Origin: [Clostridium] scindens
GTDB lineage: Bacteria; Bacillota; Clostridia; Lachnospirales; Lachnospiraceae
Reading direction: 5' to 3'
Assembly (NCBI RefSeq): GCF_019597925.1
Contig: NZ_CP080442.1
Coordinates: 1,468,001 to 1,532,000, forward strand
Length of the DNA stretch: 64,000 nt
In this document: one piece after another, positions 43,805 to 53,245 of the stretch
Layout: each line of letters starts with the position of its first letter
Numbering within the stretch: the first letter of the stretch is position 1
Notes under the pieces: model-generated
What the model saw: the letters and a program-made list of their open reading frames with translations, nothing else
Databases searched by the model: none
What the model was told of the DNA's origin: nothing
Translations under genes and position numbers: made by a program

Positions 43805-44668
43805 ATGGCAAATACAATCGAATTAAGAAAGCAGTATTCCACAATGCTGGATGAGGTATACAAGCTCGCATCCCTGACCTCGGTCCTGGATGGCCCAAAC
43901 GATCTTGTCCAGGAAGGGGCAAACGCAAACGAGATCCTGATCCCTAAGATGTCTATGCAGGGGCTGGCAGACTATAATAGGCAGTCCGGTTACGTTCCCG
44001 GCGATGTAACCCTGGAATACGAGACCAAGAAGTGCGGATACGACAGGGGACGCATGTTTACTATTGACGCTATGGATAATATCGAGTCTGCAGGAATCGC
44101 ATTTGGACGCCTATCAGGCGAGTTCTTACGGACCAAGGTAGCCCCGGAACTGGATGCATACCGGCTTGCGGGATACGCCCAGATCAGTGGTATTAAGACC
44201 GCTTCTGCGGATCTGGCTGACGGGAAGGCCGCACTCGCCGCCCTGAGAACAGCAAGAGGAGAGATCGAGAACGCGGAGGCGAACCTTGCAACCTGCTATC
44301 TGTTTATCAACCCGACAGTATACGGCCTGATCGAAGATCTCGACACCACGGCTTCCAAGAAGGCAATCGAAGGGTTTGCCGGAATCGTTAAGGTTCCGAG
44401 CGGAAGATTCTATAATAAGATTGCGCTGACAGCATCTGGAGAAGGCGGATTCTCCAAGGCAGCAGGGGCGCTCGCAATGAATTTCCTGATCGTTGACAAG
44501 CAGGCTGCAATCCAGTACCAGAAGCACACGGTGTCTAAGATCATCACGCCGGAGCAGAATCAGGATGCGGATGCATGGAAATTCGGATACCGTACGGTCG
44601 GGATTGCGGAGTGCAAGGACAATAAGAAAGAAGGCATCTATGCACATACGGTGAAAGCCACTGCCTAG
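43805..44668 (+). CDS. Major capsid protein
   Basis: A 287-residue protein between scaffold and connector genes. The N-terminus (ANTIELRKQYSTMLDEVYKL) and the later YGLIEDLDTTASKKAIEGFAG and LALTASGEGGF-like segments match the P22-coat/HK97-type major capsid proteins of siphophages. It builds the head shell. Confidence 0.9.
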   Translation: MANTIELRKQYSTMLDEVYKLASLTSVLDGPNDLVQEGANANEILIPKMSMQGLADYNRQSGYVPGDVTLEYETKKCGYDRGRMFTIDAMDNIESAGIAFGRLSGEFLRTKVAPELDAYRLAGYAQISGIKTASADLADGKAALAALRTARGEIENAEANLATCYLFINPTVYGLIEDLDTTASKKAIEGFAGIVKVPSGRFYNKIALTASGEGGFSKAAGALAMNFLIVDKQAAIQYQKHTVSKIITPEQNQDADAWKFGYRTVGIAECKDNKKEGIYAHTVKATA

Positions 44669-44681
44669 GAGGTGATGAGGC

Positions 44682-45023
44682 ATGCTGATGGTAACCTATG
44701 ATTATTACAAGGATTCCTATGGAGGGCATCTGATACAAGAGCCCTCCTGGAAACCCATTGCAGTCAGGGTGGAGGCGAGGCTTGACGGCTATACCTTCGG
44801 AAGGCTTCCGGGCTCCTGGCCAAATGAAGCCAAAACTGCAGTCTGCGAGATGGCAGAGTGCCTGTATAAGCATGACAAGCGGGACGGAAAGATATCCGAG
44901 AATAATGACGGCTATTCCGTATCCTATGATACAAGCCAGTCACTTGATAGCCTGCTGTATGGCATTGCGAAGGTATATCTGGGGGATACAGAATACATGT
45001 ACCTGGGGGTGGGGGAATGCTGA
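44682..45023 (+). CDS. Head-tail connector protein
   Basis: A 113-residue protein, ATG after GGAGGTGATG. Position directly after the capsid gene and the short helical profile (YDYYKDSYGG...) fit head-tail connector/adaptor proteins that join the portal to the tail. It overlaps the next gene by 7 bp. Confidence 0.75.
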   Translation: MLMVTYDYYKDSYGGHLIQEPSWKPIAVRVEARLDGYTFGRLPGSWPNEAKTAVCEMAECLYKHDKRDGKISENNDGYSVSYDTSQSLDSLLYGIAKVYLGDTEYMYLGVGEC

Positions 45024-45421
45024 CAAATGCAGACATTACCATCTATAACCACATATACGACAAAGCCACGCGCCTGGATGAATGGCGCAGGACCGTCATC
45101 CACGGCGTGCATTTTTATGTGGATAATAAGGTGTCTGTCGGGGATTCGGGCCTGAACAGCGCGGACGTCTATAAAATCCGCATTCCGGAAGATGCCGAAT
45201 GTGACAGCCAGTATGCCCCAGAGGACGAATACGCTTCTGCGGATAGCACAGCGGGGATCTGGACCCTGCAGGACGGGGATTATGTCGTGATCGGCAAATG
45301 CGATCTGGAAATCGAGAGGCCGGCTGACCTTTCGAAGACGCATAGGCAGCACTGCAAGATCACGTCCTGGTCAGACAACCGTTTTGGCGGCCTTCCGCAT
45401 TGGAGGATTGGGGGCGAGTAG
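45017..45421 (+). CDS. Putative head closure / minor capsid protein (DUF6751-like)
   Basis: A 134-residue protein beginning LTNADITIYNHIYDKATRLDEW, a pattern seen in DUF6751 phage proteins between connector and tail genes. Probably part of the neck. It overlaps the connector gene and is followed after 2 bp by the next gene. Confidence 0.7.
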   Translation: MLTNADITIYNHIYDKATRLDEWRRTVIHGVHFYVDNKVSVGDSGLNSADVYKIRIPEDAECDSQYAPEDEYASADSTAGIWTLQDGDYVVIGKCDLEIERPADLSKTHRQHCKITSWSDNRFGGLPHWRIGGE

Positions 45422-45423
45422 AG

Positions 45424-45807
45424 ATGGCATCACATCTGAAGATCAATACGCCAAGAGGCAGCATAATTTCTATGAGCACCCAGGGCGGGACAACCACAGT
45501 GCAGCTCAAGTGGAATTCGGGATTCGCGCCGGAAAAGGAAGCGTGCTTCAATCGTGCGCAGGCGTTTGTCGACAGCGAATGCCTGCGGTGCATGAATCCG
45601 CTGACGCCGAGACGGACGGGGATGCTGATCAAGTCCGGCACGCTGGGGACCGTGATCGGAAGCGGCGAGATTGAATACCTGGCCCCTTATGCCAGACATC
45701 AGTACTATAAGCACAAGACGAAGGCAAAATGGTTCGAGCGCATGAAGGCGAGCCATAAGGAGCCAATACTGAAAGGAGCGATGATGATTGCAGCAGGAAA
45801 AAAATAA
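45424..45807 (+). CDS. Minor capsid / head-tail joining protein
   Basis: A 127-residue protein; ATG 45424 chosen because the longer open frame (45400) overlaps the previous gene. The LTPRRTGMLIKSGTLGT and YLAPYARHQYY segments are typical of phage minor capsid proteins of HK97-gp10 type. It overlaps the next gene by 20 bp. Confidence 0.75.
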   Translation: MASHLKINTPRGSIISMSTQGGTTTVQLKWNSGFAPEKEACFNRAQAFVDSECLRCMNPLTPRRTGMLIKSGTLGTVIGSGEIEYLAPYARHQYYKHKTKAKWFERMKASHKEPILKGAMMIAAGKK

Positions 45808-46210
45808 GCCGATTATCGCAAGCATCCGCGAGTACGTGCTTGCCTGCCCGTTCTTAAAAGACGGGAAGGTAAACATCGATTATCTCCCGGACGAGATGGC
45901 ATACTCGATTGATCCGATAGGCGGGGATCCCATCTACAAGAGATATACAGACGGGAAGTGCATAAGGCAGTTCCAGTTCTCCCTGACATCAAAGGAAGCC
46001 TATGACGGGGATGCGCGGACTGGAATAGAGAACAGCGGGTTCTACCAGTATTTCGAGGAATGGGTGGAGCAGAACAATATGAACGATGTCCTGCCTGAGC
46101 TTGATGGGCATGCTCCGATACGGGTAGATGTTCTGCTAAGCGGATTCCTATTTTCCATGGATACGGAGTTCGGCAGATACCAGCTACAATGCAGGCTAAT
46201 TTATGAATAA
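45788..46210 (+). CDS. Tail terminator / minor capsid-like protein
   Basis: A 140-residue, TTG-initiated protein (QQEKNKPIIASIREYVLACPF...). Position before the tail tube gene and the DYLPDEMAYSIDPIGGDPI segment fit tail terminator-like phage proteins, which cap the tail at the neck. No strong motif. Confidence 0.65.
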   Translation: MQQEKNKPIIASIREYVLACPFLKDGKVNIDYLPDEMAYSIDPIGGDPIYKRYTDGKCIRQFQFSLTSKEAYDGDARTGIENSGFYQYFEEWVEQNNMNDVLPELDGHAPIRVDVLLSGFLFSMDTEFGRYQLQCRLIYE

Positions 46211-46232
46211 ATAGAAAGAGAGGAAGAAAATT

Positions 46233-46742
46233 ATGGCAAATGATCAGAAACTAGTAGGACGGCATAAACGGCTATCATTCATGAAGACGGAGGCTGACAA
46301 GTTCGTGAGGATGACGGGCTTTACATCCATGTCGGAGTCGAAGGAATCAAAGGAATACAGCCGGCAGTATATTGACGAGGCAACAGAGAGGACGGACGTG
46401 GTGGGCTATGCCACAGGCGTGGAATACGAGTTTGACAGGCATACGGGAAATGCCGTGCATACAAAACTGGCAGAGATCGCGGATGACGAGATCGTGGGAA
46501 CGGATGCCCAGGTAGAAATACTTACGGTAGACCTGTTCGAGCCGACCGGGGCCGATAATAAGGCATGCAAGGCCAGGCTGAGGACCTACAGCGTTATCCC
46601 GGATGCGTCTGGCGACGGCACGGATGCCCTGATCTATTCCGGAACCTTAAAGGCGGCCGGAGAGATCGCCCAGGGCACCGCGACCACGACAGATGGCTGG
46701 CAGACATGCACCTTTGCACAGGGGGCTGCTCCTACAGCATGA
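46233..46742 (+). CDS. Major tail (tube) protein
   Basis: A 169-residue protein located between neck and tail-chaperone genes. The YIDEATERTDVVGYATGVEYEFDRH segment (about 50-75) and length fit siphovirus tail-tube proteins, which polymerise into the tail lumen. Its 3' end lies inside a 28-bp tandem duplication. Confidence 0.8.
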   Translation: MANDQKLVGRHKRLSFMKTEADKFVRMTGFTSMSESKESKEYSRQYIDEATERTDVVGYATGVEYEFDRHTGNAVHTKLAEIADDEIVGTDAQVEILTVDLFEPTGADNKACKARLRTYSVIPDASGDGTDALIYSGTLKAAGEIAQGTATTTDGWQTCTFAQGAAPTA

Positions 46743-46774
46743 AGGACAGGGGGCTGCTCCTACAGCATGAAGGA
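46719..46774 (+). repeat. 28-bp tandem duplication at the end of the tail tube gene
   Basis: Two identical adjacent 28-bp copies (46719-46746 and 46747-46774), each with the core GGGGGCTGCTCCTACAGCAT. The tail gene stop lies in the first copy, so the protein is not changed. The second copy carries the ATG of the small ORF at 46767. Looks like a slippage product. Confidence 0.9.
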
Positions 46775-46865
46775 CAGGGGCGAAGCATCCTCCCAGCAAG
46801 AGGATAATGCAGATACCGTAGTAGAAGAAGACAATGAACAGATAATCAAGGAGGAGAGCCTATGA
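46767..46865 (+). CDS. Possible small acidic linker protein, 32 aa
   Basis: An ATG in the second duplicated copy opens a 32-codon frame (MKDRGEASSQQEDNADTV...) that ends in an ATGA overlap with the next gene. No clear ribosome-binding site. The strongly acidic tail could instead be an extension of the tail protein made by frameshifting. Low confidence. Confidence 0.3.
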   Translation: MKDRGEASSQQEDNADTVVEEDNEQIIKEESL

Positions 46866-47242
46866 GCCGTTGGAAGTTTGGAAAATTTGAGGCAGAAGTA
46901 GATTTTACGGATGCGGATTTCATGGATGCGCTGGAAGAGGCGCAGAAGGAACTGGCAGACAGGAGCATGGAAATCCCGAAGGTGGGAAAGAAAAGCGATA
47001 TCATCCGCGCCCAGGTAGGCTGCTTTGCCCAGTTCTTTGACCATATATTCGGTCCGGGAACCAGCGAGAAGATGTACGAAGGAAGAGCCAGCCTGGAACT
47101 GGCGATCCAGTCAGCAGAATCATTTTCCAGGTTTGGAGAGCAGGAGGGCAGACGGATGGACGACAGCTACAGCAAATACTATGTGAACCGGAACAGGCAG
47201 CAAAGGCGGAGCAGCCCGAAAGGCCAGAGCCATAACAGGTGA
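46862..47242 (+). CDS. Tail assembly chaperone (DUF6673-like)
   Basis: A 126-residue protein, ATG after AAGGAGGAGAGCC. Acidic N-terminus (FEAEVDFTDADFMDALEEAQ) and position before Gp15 and the tape measure gene fit the first tail-assembly chaperone, which keeps the tape measure protein extended. The C-terminus is basic. Confidence 0.75.
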   Translation: MSRWKFGKFEAEVDFTDADFMDALEEAQKELADRSMEIPKVGKKSDIIRAQVGCFAQFFDHIFGPGTSEKMYEGRASLELAIQSAESFSRFGEQEGRRMDDSYSKYYVNRNRQQRRSSPKGQSHNR

Positions 47243-47247
47243 TCCCT

Positions 47248-47817
47248 ATGAATCCCTTATATGAAAAGTTTCCTGACTATGTGGAAGTCAGAGGAAGGCG
47301 GTGCCGTATCGTGACGGATTTTCGGGAATGGATCAAACTCTCCGAACTGCTGGGAATGGCAGGCCGCCTGAATGGGAAGGTGCTGGATATGGTGCTGGAC
47401 TGGTATATAGATCCGCCAAGCAGCGTGACCGATGGAGTATATGCCCTTCAACGCTTCCTTGCAGGCGCAGAACTGTATGAGATTGACGGCAGGAGCCTAG
47501 AAGGGAATCAGGGATGCGGAAAGCCCGTCTATTCTTTCGAGCACGACGCGCGCTGCATATACAGCGATTTCCTGCGCTGCTACGGAATCGACCTGGAGCA
47601 GGTGCCATATATGCATTGGTGGAAGTTCCTGATCCTATTCGAGGGGCTGCCGCAGGACACGGAGACGAAGGAGAGGATCTATTATAGGAGCGTCAACCTT
47701 AATGAGATCAAGGATAAGGAAGAAAGAAAGCGGATAAAGGAGATCAAGAAGCGCATCGCGCTTCCTATGCGGAAATCCGGGCCAGATGATTATCAGATAG
47801 GGGAGTTTTTTGGATGA
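47248..47817 (+). CDS. Gp15 family tail assembly chaperone
   Basis: A 189-residue protein of the bacteriophage Gp15 family: FPDYVEVRGRRCRIVTDFREWIKL near the N-terminus and YMHWWKFLILFEGLP near 130. In this place it is the second chaperone for the tape measure. ATG 47248 has AGGTGAT upstream; an in-frame GTG at 47239 is possible. Confidence 0.85.
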   Translation: MNPLYEKFPDYVEVRGRRCRIVTDFREWIKLSELLGMAGRLNGKVLDMVLDWYIDPPSSVTDGVYALQRFLAGAELYEIDGRSLEGNQGCGKPVYSFEHDARCIYSDFLRCYGIDLEQVPYMHWWKFLILFEGLPQDTETKERIYYRSVNLNEIKDKEERKRIKEIKKRIALPMRKSGPDDYQIGEFFG

Positions 47818-47978
47818 TGACGAAGATATGCCTTCCGACAAAGCGCATGTGGTATCGCTGTCCGTACTGCGGGCAGAAATTGCTGATATATGACAATGCC
47901 GCTAAGTGCAGCGGGATATACATCCAGTGCAAGAAATGCAAGAGAGAAGTAGAAGTGAGAATAGCAGAGCATCTGTGA
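47814..47978 (+). CDS. Small zinc-ribbon protein, 54 aa
   Basis: ATG 47814 overlaps the Gp15 stop by 4 bp and follows GGGGAG. The product has CPYCG at about 16-20 and CKKC near 41, a Com-like zinc ribbon as in cysteine-rich KTR or Com translational regulators. Function in tail morphogenesis unknown. Confidence 0.65.
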   Translation: MMTKICLPTKRMWYRCPYCGQKLLIYDNAAKCSGIYIQCKKCKREVEVRIAEHL

Positions 47979-48015
47979 GCCGTTGAGCCGTGCGAATCAG
48001 GAAAGGTGGAGAAGC

Positions 48016-51000
48016 ATGGCTGTAGATGGATCATTGAAATTTGACACGAAGATTAATACCGATGGCTTCAATAAAGGCGTAGCATCCATTGGAAAGATGG
48101 TAAGCGGCGTTGGAAGCAGGGTGGCCGGGCTAGGAAAGGCGTTTACGCCAGTCACGGCGGCGGTTGTAGGAGTCGGCGCTACCGCAGGAAAGACGGCCAT
48201 AGATTTTACCAAGCTCTACGAAAGCACGATGGTCGTATTCGAGAAGATGCTGGGAGGAAAGCAGGCTGCAGATGAACTGTATAGCAGCCTGCTTTCAATC
48301 GCAAAGGCATCCACGTTCTCACAGGAGGCCTTCCTGACCGCGGGCAAGAAACTGGTGGGCATGGGGATCGATGCCCAGTCTACGACAAAATACATGCAGG
48401 CCATTACCGACGCCGTGGCCGGATTTGGCGGCACGTCTGAAAACCTGACGAATGTTGCGGAGAATTTCGCGAAGATTTCGACTGCCGGAAAACTCAGCAT
48501 GGAAGATGTGAACATGCTGTCGGATAACGGGATCCAGGCTCTTAAGATACTTGGAAACCAGTACGGAAAGACAACGGACGAGATGCGGGACATGATCTCG
48601 AAAGGGGCTGTGCCCGCAAAGGATGCAATGGACAAGCTGGCCGACGGGATAGAGATGGGCACGGAAGGCGTAAACGGAATGACCTCGGCCATGGCCGGAA
48701 TGTCGCTGGCCATGAAGGGCAAGACCCTTACAGGTGCCCTGGATTCCCTGAATTCCGGATTCCGCGGATTTGCGCTTAACCTGATCGGAATCAATCCTAC
48801 GCTGAAAGAGACCGACGATGGATATGAGGAGAGCACCCAGCGGCTTCAGCAGCTGACGGCGGCCATATCCACCATAGCCGGGATTATGCCATCCGTGGCA
48901 ACGGTATTCAGCACCTTTACAGACGCGATCGGGCGGATGCTGGATAAACTAGTCGGCGCGAACGTGGCCTTTGACGAGGCTACAGGGAAATGGGAGAACG
49001 TAGGGGGAGTCCTTGGAACTCTAAAGGACAAGCTCGACACGATGAATCCGGACAAGCTGAAACAGGTCGGGGATGCGATCCTGGCAATGGCCGTGGCTGG
49101 CGCTGTACTGCCAGTACTGGGCGGCGGGATAAGCAAGATTGGCGGGATCATAGGCGGCACTGCAGGCGTGTTTGGCGGCCTAGGGAACAGCGTATCAGAT
49201 GTGACGGGAAAGATAGGGGGATTCGCGTCCGGTTCCGGGAAGACGATGCAGGCAGCCGGCAAAGAATTCAAGAAGAATTGCGGGATCATATCGCAGAATA
49301 CGATAGGAGTCGTGTCGGATGTGACAGGGAATGTCGGAAAGATAGGCGGCACCGCTGCTCAGATGGCGGGAAAGACCAGCAGCGCGCTAGGAACGATGAC
49401 CAGTGTCGCGGGGCAGTTCGGCGGCGTGCTGCTGAAAGGATTCGGGATTGCCAGTGCGGCAGGGATATTCCTTGCAGGCCTCGGGCTTCTGCAGAGCAAT
49501 TTCGGCGACAGCATCAATAACATGCTGCAGAAAGCCACCACGGAAGGCCCACAGCTTATCAAGAAACTATGCGATGGCATCACATCTGCGCTTCCAGGGC
49601 TGATAGAGCAGGGGACGCAGCTGGTCATGAACGTGCTGAATGCGATAACGGCCAATCTGCCGGCACTCGTTACAGGAGGAATCCAGATAATCGTCACCCT
49701 TGCCACTGGCGTCGCGCAGGCGCTTCCGCAGCTGATACCCGCCGCGGCGCAGGCGATCGTGACCCTCGTGGACTCGCTTATCAGCAATATGCCGCTCCTG
49801 ATACAGGGCGCGCTGCAGCTTGTCGTCGGATTGACTCAGGGGCTTGTACAGGCAATTCCGATGCTGATCCCGGCAGGCATGCGGCTGATACTGTCATTGA
49901 TCATGGGGCTCGTGCAGATGCTTCCGACGCTGATAGAGTCAGGCGTGCAATTGATCGTGGCGATTATCCAGGGGCTGGGAGAGGCCATCCCAATGCTGAT
50001 CGAGATGGCGCCACAGATCTTCCAGGCATTCGTTGACGGGATAATGAGCGTTGACTGGCTGGCTGTTGGCAAGCAGATCCTGGAGGCGATTGTGGATGGC
50101 CTTAAAAGCATAGGGTCTAGCCTGTGGGATACCGTCAAGGGGATATTCACAGATGGCGAGGACGAAGCGGCGGAGTCGGGAAAAGCGGCAGGAAGGAAGT
50201 ATGCTTCCGGAATGGACAGCACGAGTGCGGATGCCCAGGCGTCAGCGGCCAGCGTTGCGAATGCGACAACAGAATCCTTTGCGTCCACGCTGGACATGAA
50301 CGGGGAAACCGTTAGCCTTGCCGCAATGAATATGGGAAATAACGCAAGCGCCGGGCTGCAGTCAGCGGATCTGCCTGGGGCTTTCCAGTCAGAGGCGGGT
50401 GGTGCGGCAAGCGGGCTTGCAAGCACGCTTAGCGCCAGTTCTGTGTCGGCATCGGCTGCAGCACAGGGTGTCGGAAACAGCGCGAACCTGGGACTGGATC
50501 TGGCAAATATGGGAAGCGCCTTTTCTGGTGCCGGAGCAGAAGCGGGGCTTGGATTAAGTTCCGGACTGTCGGCACAGACTGGATCAGTATCGATTGCCGC
50601 CGGCCAGGTGGCAAGTTCCGCACAGTCATCCATATCAAGCATTGATCTTGGGGGATCCTATTCGGCTGCCGGCATGCAGGCCATGCAGGGCCTGACAAGC
50701 TCGATATCGTCCGGAGGGGCTGCGGTGAACGCGGCCGCAAGGTCTGCGGCAGAGGCAGCCATCACAGGGCTGGCAAACGCAAAGATTCCCGATAAGGCAA
50801 AAACAGAGGGAACAAACTTTGCGAAGGCGCTGGCGGATGCAGTCAAGTCAGGTACCGGAACTATCCGCACGGCGGTAACTGTGGTGATGGCTGCTGCGAA
50901 ACTGGCCGCGAATGGCTTGGGGAATGCCGGGCATGAAACCGGAAGCATGTTCAGCGCGGGTCTGGCTCGCGGGATACTTGCCGGCGAGAGCGGTGTAATA

Positions 51001-51435
51001 TCGGCAGCCGCCAAGGTGGCGCAGTCGGCAGTCAGGGCGGCGCAGCAGACCCTGGATATCAATAGCCCTTCAAGGGTAGGCGCATGGATCGGAAAGATGT
51101 TTGACAGCGGGATCGCAGTAGGGATTACGAAGCATGCAGGCATGGTAACGAAGGGTGTCAGACGCATGGCAGGCGAAATTGAGTCCGGAACAGAAGCGGC
51201 CCTAACGAGCCTGCAGAGGCAGGCGGCCATGGGAACAGTAGCGGCGGGGAATGGCCTGTATAATTCTGCTACCAGCAGAATGTACAGCCAGCCGTCAGCA
51301 TGCATTACGGAAATCCTTGACGACTGGGAGCGCAGGCAGAAGCGCATTGACCGTGAAAGGGATGACAGGCCCGTGCTGCTTGACGGGCGGCGGATCGACC
51401 GGGCGAGAAGCGTGAAAGGGATGGTGACAGTATGA
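48016..51435 (+). CDS. Tail tape measure protein
   Basis: A 1139-residue protein. It begins after AAAGGTGG at ATG 48016 (open frame 11 codons longer is unlikely). The N-terminal TMP core includes AFTPVTAAVVGVGATAGK and MSDNG-like residues around 165. A central block (about 525-690) repeats hydrophobic units of the type LP-x-LI-x(2)-G-x-Q. A second block (about 730-930) repeats an about 47-residue Ser/Ala/Gly-rich unit (VSLAAMNMGNNASAGLQ, VSASAAAQGVGNSAN and others). It sets tail length. It ends just before the distal tail gene, with 4-bp overlap. Confidence 0.92.
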   Translation: MAVDGSLKFDTKINTDGFNKGVASIGKMVSGVGSRVAGLGKAFTPVTAAVVGVGATAGKTAIDFTKLYESTMVVFEKMLGGKQAADELYSSLLSIAKASTFSQEAFLTAGKKLVGMGIDAQSTTKYMQAITDAVAGFGGTSENLTNVAENFAKISTAGKLSMEDVNMLSDNGIQALKILGNQYGKTTDEMRDMISKGAVPAKDAMDKLADGIEMGTEGVNGMTSAMAGMSLAMKGKTLTGALDSLNSGFRGFALNLIGINPTLKETDDGYEESTQRLQQLTAAISTIAGIMPSVATVFSTFTDAIGRMLDKLVGANVAFDEATGKWENVGGVLGTLKDKLDTMNPDKLKQVGDAILAMAVAGAVLPVLGGGISKIGGIIGGTAGVFGGLGNSVSDVTGKIGGFASGSGKTMQAAGKEFKKNCGIISQNTIGVVSDVTGNVGKIGGTAAQMAGKTSSALGTMTSVAGQFGGVLLKGFGIASAAGIFLAGLGLLQSNFGDSINNMLQKATTEGPQLIKKLCDGITSALPGLIEQGTQLVMNVLNAITANLPALVTGGIQIIVTLATGVAQALPQLIPAAAQAIVTLVDSLISNMPLLIQGALQLVVGLTQGLVQAIPMLIPAGMRLILSLIMGLVQMLPTLIESGVQLIVAIIQGLGEAIPMLIEMAPQIFQAFVDGIMSVDWLAVGKQILEAIVDGLKSIGSSLWDTVKGIFTDGEDEAAESGKAAGRKYASGMDSTSADAQASAASVANATTESFASTLDMNGETVSLAAMNMGNNASAGLQSADLPGAFQSEAGGAASGLASTLSASSVSASAAAQGVGNSANLGLDLANMGSAFSGAGAEAGLGLSSGLSAQTGSVSIAAGQVASSAQSSISSIDLGGSYSAAGMQAMQGLTSSISSGGAAVNAAARSAAEAAITGLANAKIPDKAKTEGTNFAKALADAVKSGTGTIRTAVTVVMAAAKLAANGLGNAGHETGSMFSAGLARGILAGESGVISAAAKVAQSAVRAAQQTLDINSPSRVGAWIGKMFDSGIAVGITKHAGMVTKGVRRMAGEIESGTEAALTSLQRQAAMGTVAAGNGLYNSATSRMYSQPSACITEILDDWERRQKRIDRERDDRPVLLDGRRIDRARSVKGMVTV

Positions 51436-52265
51436 TCTGCTATTATCAGAATAGCAAGCAAGAGAAGATCAGCCTGACGGAGTATCCATACAGGCTGATC
51501 ACAGGAGGAATCTATGATTATGAATGGGACGAGATAACCTATAGCAGCAAGATATACGGATTCTCTCGGAAGATCTTTGAGAAGGAGCTCAAGCTGGACG
51601 TGTTCTGCGGCCAGGACGAGTTTGCGGACCGTATGAATGATTTTGAGAGCATCATATCCGTGGACATCGCGAGCAATACCCCGGGAAGGCTGTATGTCAA
51701 TGGAGAATACCTGTCATGCTATGTCAACCGCGTCAAAAAGGATGACTGGGAGGCGGGGCTGTATACGATAGTGACGCTTGGCATCATATCGGATTATCCA
51801 TTCTGGGTTACCGAGATGACGAAGCAGTTCTTTAGGAAAAGCGTCAGCGGAAAGGCAGGCACCGGATATAACTTCAACTATCCGTTCAATTACCCATGGA
51901 ACTATACGGTGACAGAGATTGGATCGGAGCAGTGGCACATAGACCACGTCAGTTCCTGCCCATTCACACTGACGATATATGGGCCGGTTACAAATCCAAG
52001 GATCCTGATAAATGGCTATCCCTATGAGATCTACACGACGCTGGAAGGCAACGAGTACCTGATACTGGACACGCGGACGCATAAGATAACCAAATATCTC
52101 TCGAACAGCACGACATCCAACCTCTATAATAGCCGCAGGATGGAGCAGAGCGTGTTCGATCCGATCGGCCCCGGGCCGATAAGCGTGAACTGGAGCGGCA
52201 CGTTCGGGTTTGACATCACTGCGTACATAGAAAGGAATGAGCCGACATGGCAGAAGAAATGCTAA
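51432..52265 (+). CDS. Distal tail protein (Dit-like)
   Basis: A 277-residue protein following the tape measure gene, the usual place for Dit. N-terminal segments (YRLITGGIYDYEWDEI; FCGQDEFADRMNDF) and a C-terminal galectin-like part (EYLILDTRTHKITKY) fit the phage tail hub family. It forms the ring at the tip of the tail tube and overlaps the next gene by 19 bp. Confidence 0.85.
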   Translation: MICYYQNSKQEKISLTEYPYRLITGGIYDYEWDEITYSSKIYGFSRKIFEKELKLDVFCGQDEFADRMNDFESIISVDIASNTPGRLYVNGEYLSCYVNRVKKDDWEAGLYTIVTLGIISDYPFWVTEMTKQFFRKSVSGKAGTGYNFNYPFNYPWNYTVTEIGSEQWHIDHVSSCPFTLTIYGPVTNPRILINGYPYEIYTTLEGNEYLILDTRTHKITKYLSNSTTSNLYNSRRMEQSVFDPIGPGPISVNWSGTFGFDITAYIERNEPTWQKKC

Positions 52266-53245
52266 TACTTGCCGGAAGAGACGGAAGGGAGATCGGCTCC
52301 CTTCTTAACGTTGGCCTGGACATAGATCTGAACGGGACAAGGGATTTCGAGGTGTCCGTGCATCGGAGCGCCTGGAGCACTGCATTCGAGTATGGCGGGT
52401 ATATCTTCCGCCCCGGGACAGAGATTGGCGGGCGGATCGGGCGGATGTACACGGATACCGCTCTCGATGTCATCAAGATCTGCGGCCTGACCTGGAGGGG
52501 CATGCTGAATGGAAAGGCAATAGTTCCTCCGGCCGGGCAGGACTACAGGAAGGTGTCAGGGGAACTGAATGCCGTACTGAAGAGCCTTATAGAGCCCGAA
52601 TTTGAAGGCCTGTTTGCTGTATCAAGGGAAAGCACCGGGGTCACGGTCAGCAATTACCAGTTCGACAGGTACGTGGATCTGCTAAGCGGAATCGAGAAGA
52701 TGCTTAAGAGCAAGGGACACCGACTCCAGATATCGTATATAGAGGCCAACAGGGAGCCAGGATATGTCCAGGTCAAAGCGGTGAAGATAGTCGACTATTC
52801 GAGCGAGATAGAATTATCCCAGGACAGCGGTCTGGACTTCCAGCTGAACGATATCCGTAATGGATATAACCACATGATCGTTGCCGGAAAGGGAGAGATG
52901 TCCAGCAGAAACGTATTCCACCTGTATGCCTGGCCGGATGGCTCGATCAGGAGGGAGCAGTATTACAGAGGCATTGACGAGCGCGTATACATCTACGAGA
53001 ACACATCCACGGAGACGGCAGAGGTCGAAGAGAAGGCGCGGGAGGAATTCCTGAAGATCATGAATCGGAAGGAATTCGGGATGAACACGTCCGCCTTGAG
53101 CCTTGCGGCGGATATAGGAGACATCCTTGGTGGGCGCGATTACCTTACGGGCGTCTATATGGCCAAGCCGATCACGAATATTATATATACCACGGATGAC
53201 GATGGTACAGTAAGCGTTGAATACCAATTGGAAGGAGAAGACTAA
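52247..53245 (+). CDS. Baseplate hub / Gp37-like tail protein
   Basis: A 332-residue protein resembling the siphovirus ReqiPepy6 Gp37-like family (DFEVSVHRSAW; ICGLTWRGMLNGK; LDFQLNDIRNGYNHM). It sits after Dit, where the tail-associated lysin/hub is normally encoded, and joins the receptor-binding apparatus to the tail tip. No peptidase motif is visible. Confidence 0.8.
   Translation: MAEEMLILAGRDGREIGSLLNVGLDIDLNGTRDFEVSVHRSAWSTAFEYGGYIFRPGTEIGGRIGRMYTDTALDVIKICGLTWRGMLNGKAIVPPAGQDYRKVSGELNAVLKSLIEPEFEGLFAVSRESTGVTVSNYQFDRYVDLLSGIEKMLKSKGHRLQISYIEANREPGYVQVKAVKIVDYSSEIELSQDSGLDFQLNDIRNGYNHMIVAGKGEMSSRNVFHLYAWPDGSIRREQYYRGIDERVYIYENTSTETAEVEEKAREEFLKIMNRKEFGMNTSALSLAADIGDILGGRDYLTGVYMAKPITNIIYTTDDDGTVSVEYQLEGED

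Noticed and set aside
48016..51435. Repetitive Ser/Ala/Gly-rich segments as a separate repeat element or surface adhesin
   Set aside because: They lie within a single tape measure gene between tail chaperone and Dit genes, where such internal repeats are normal.
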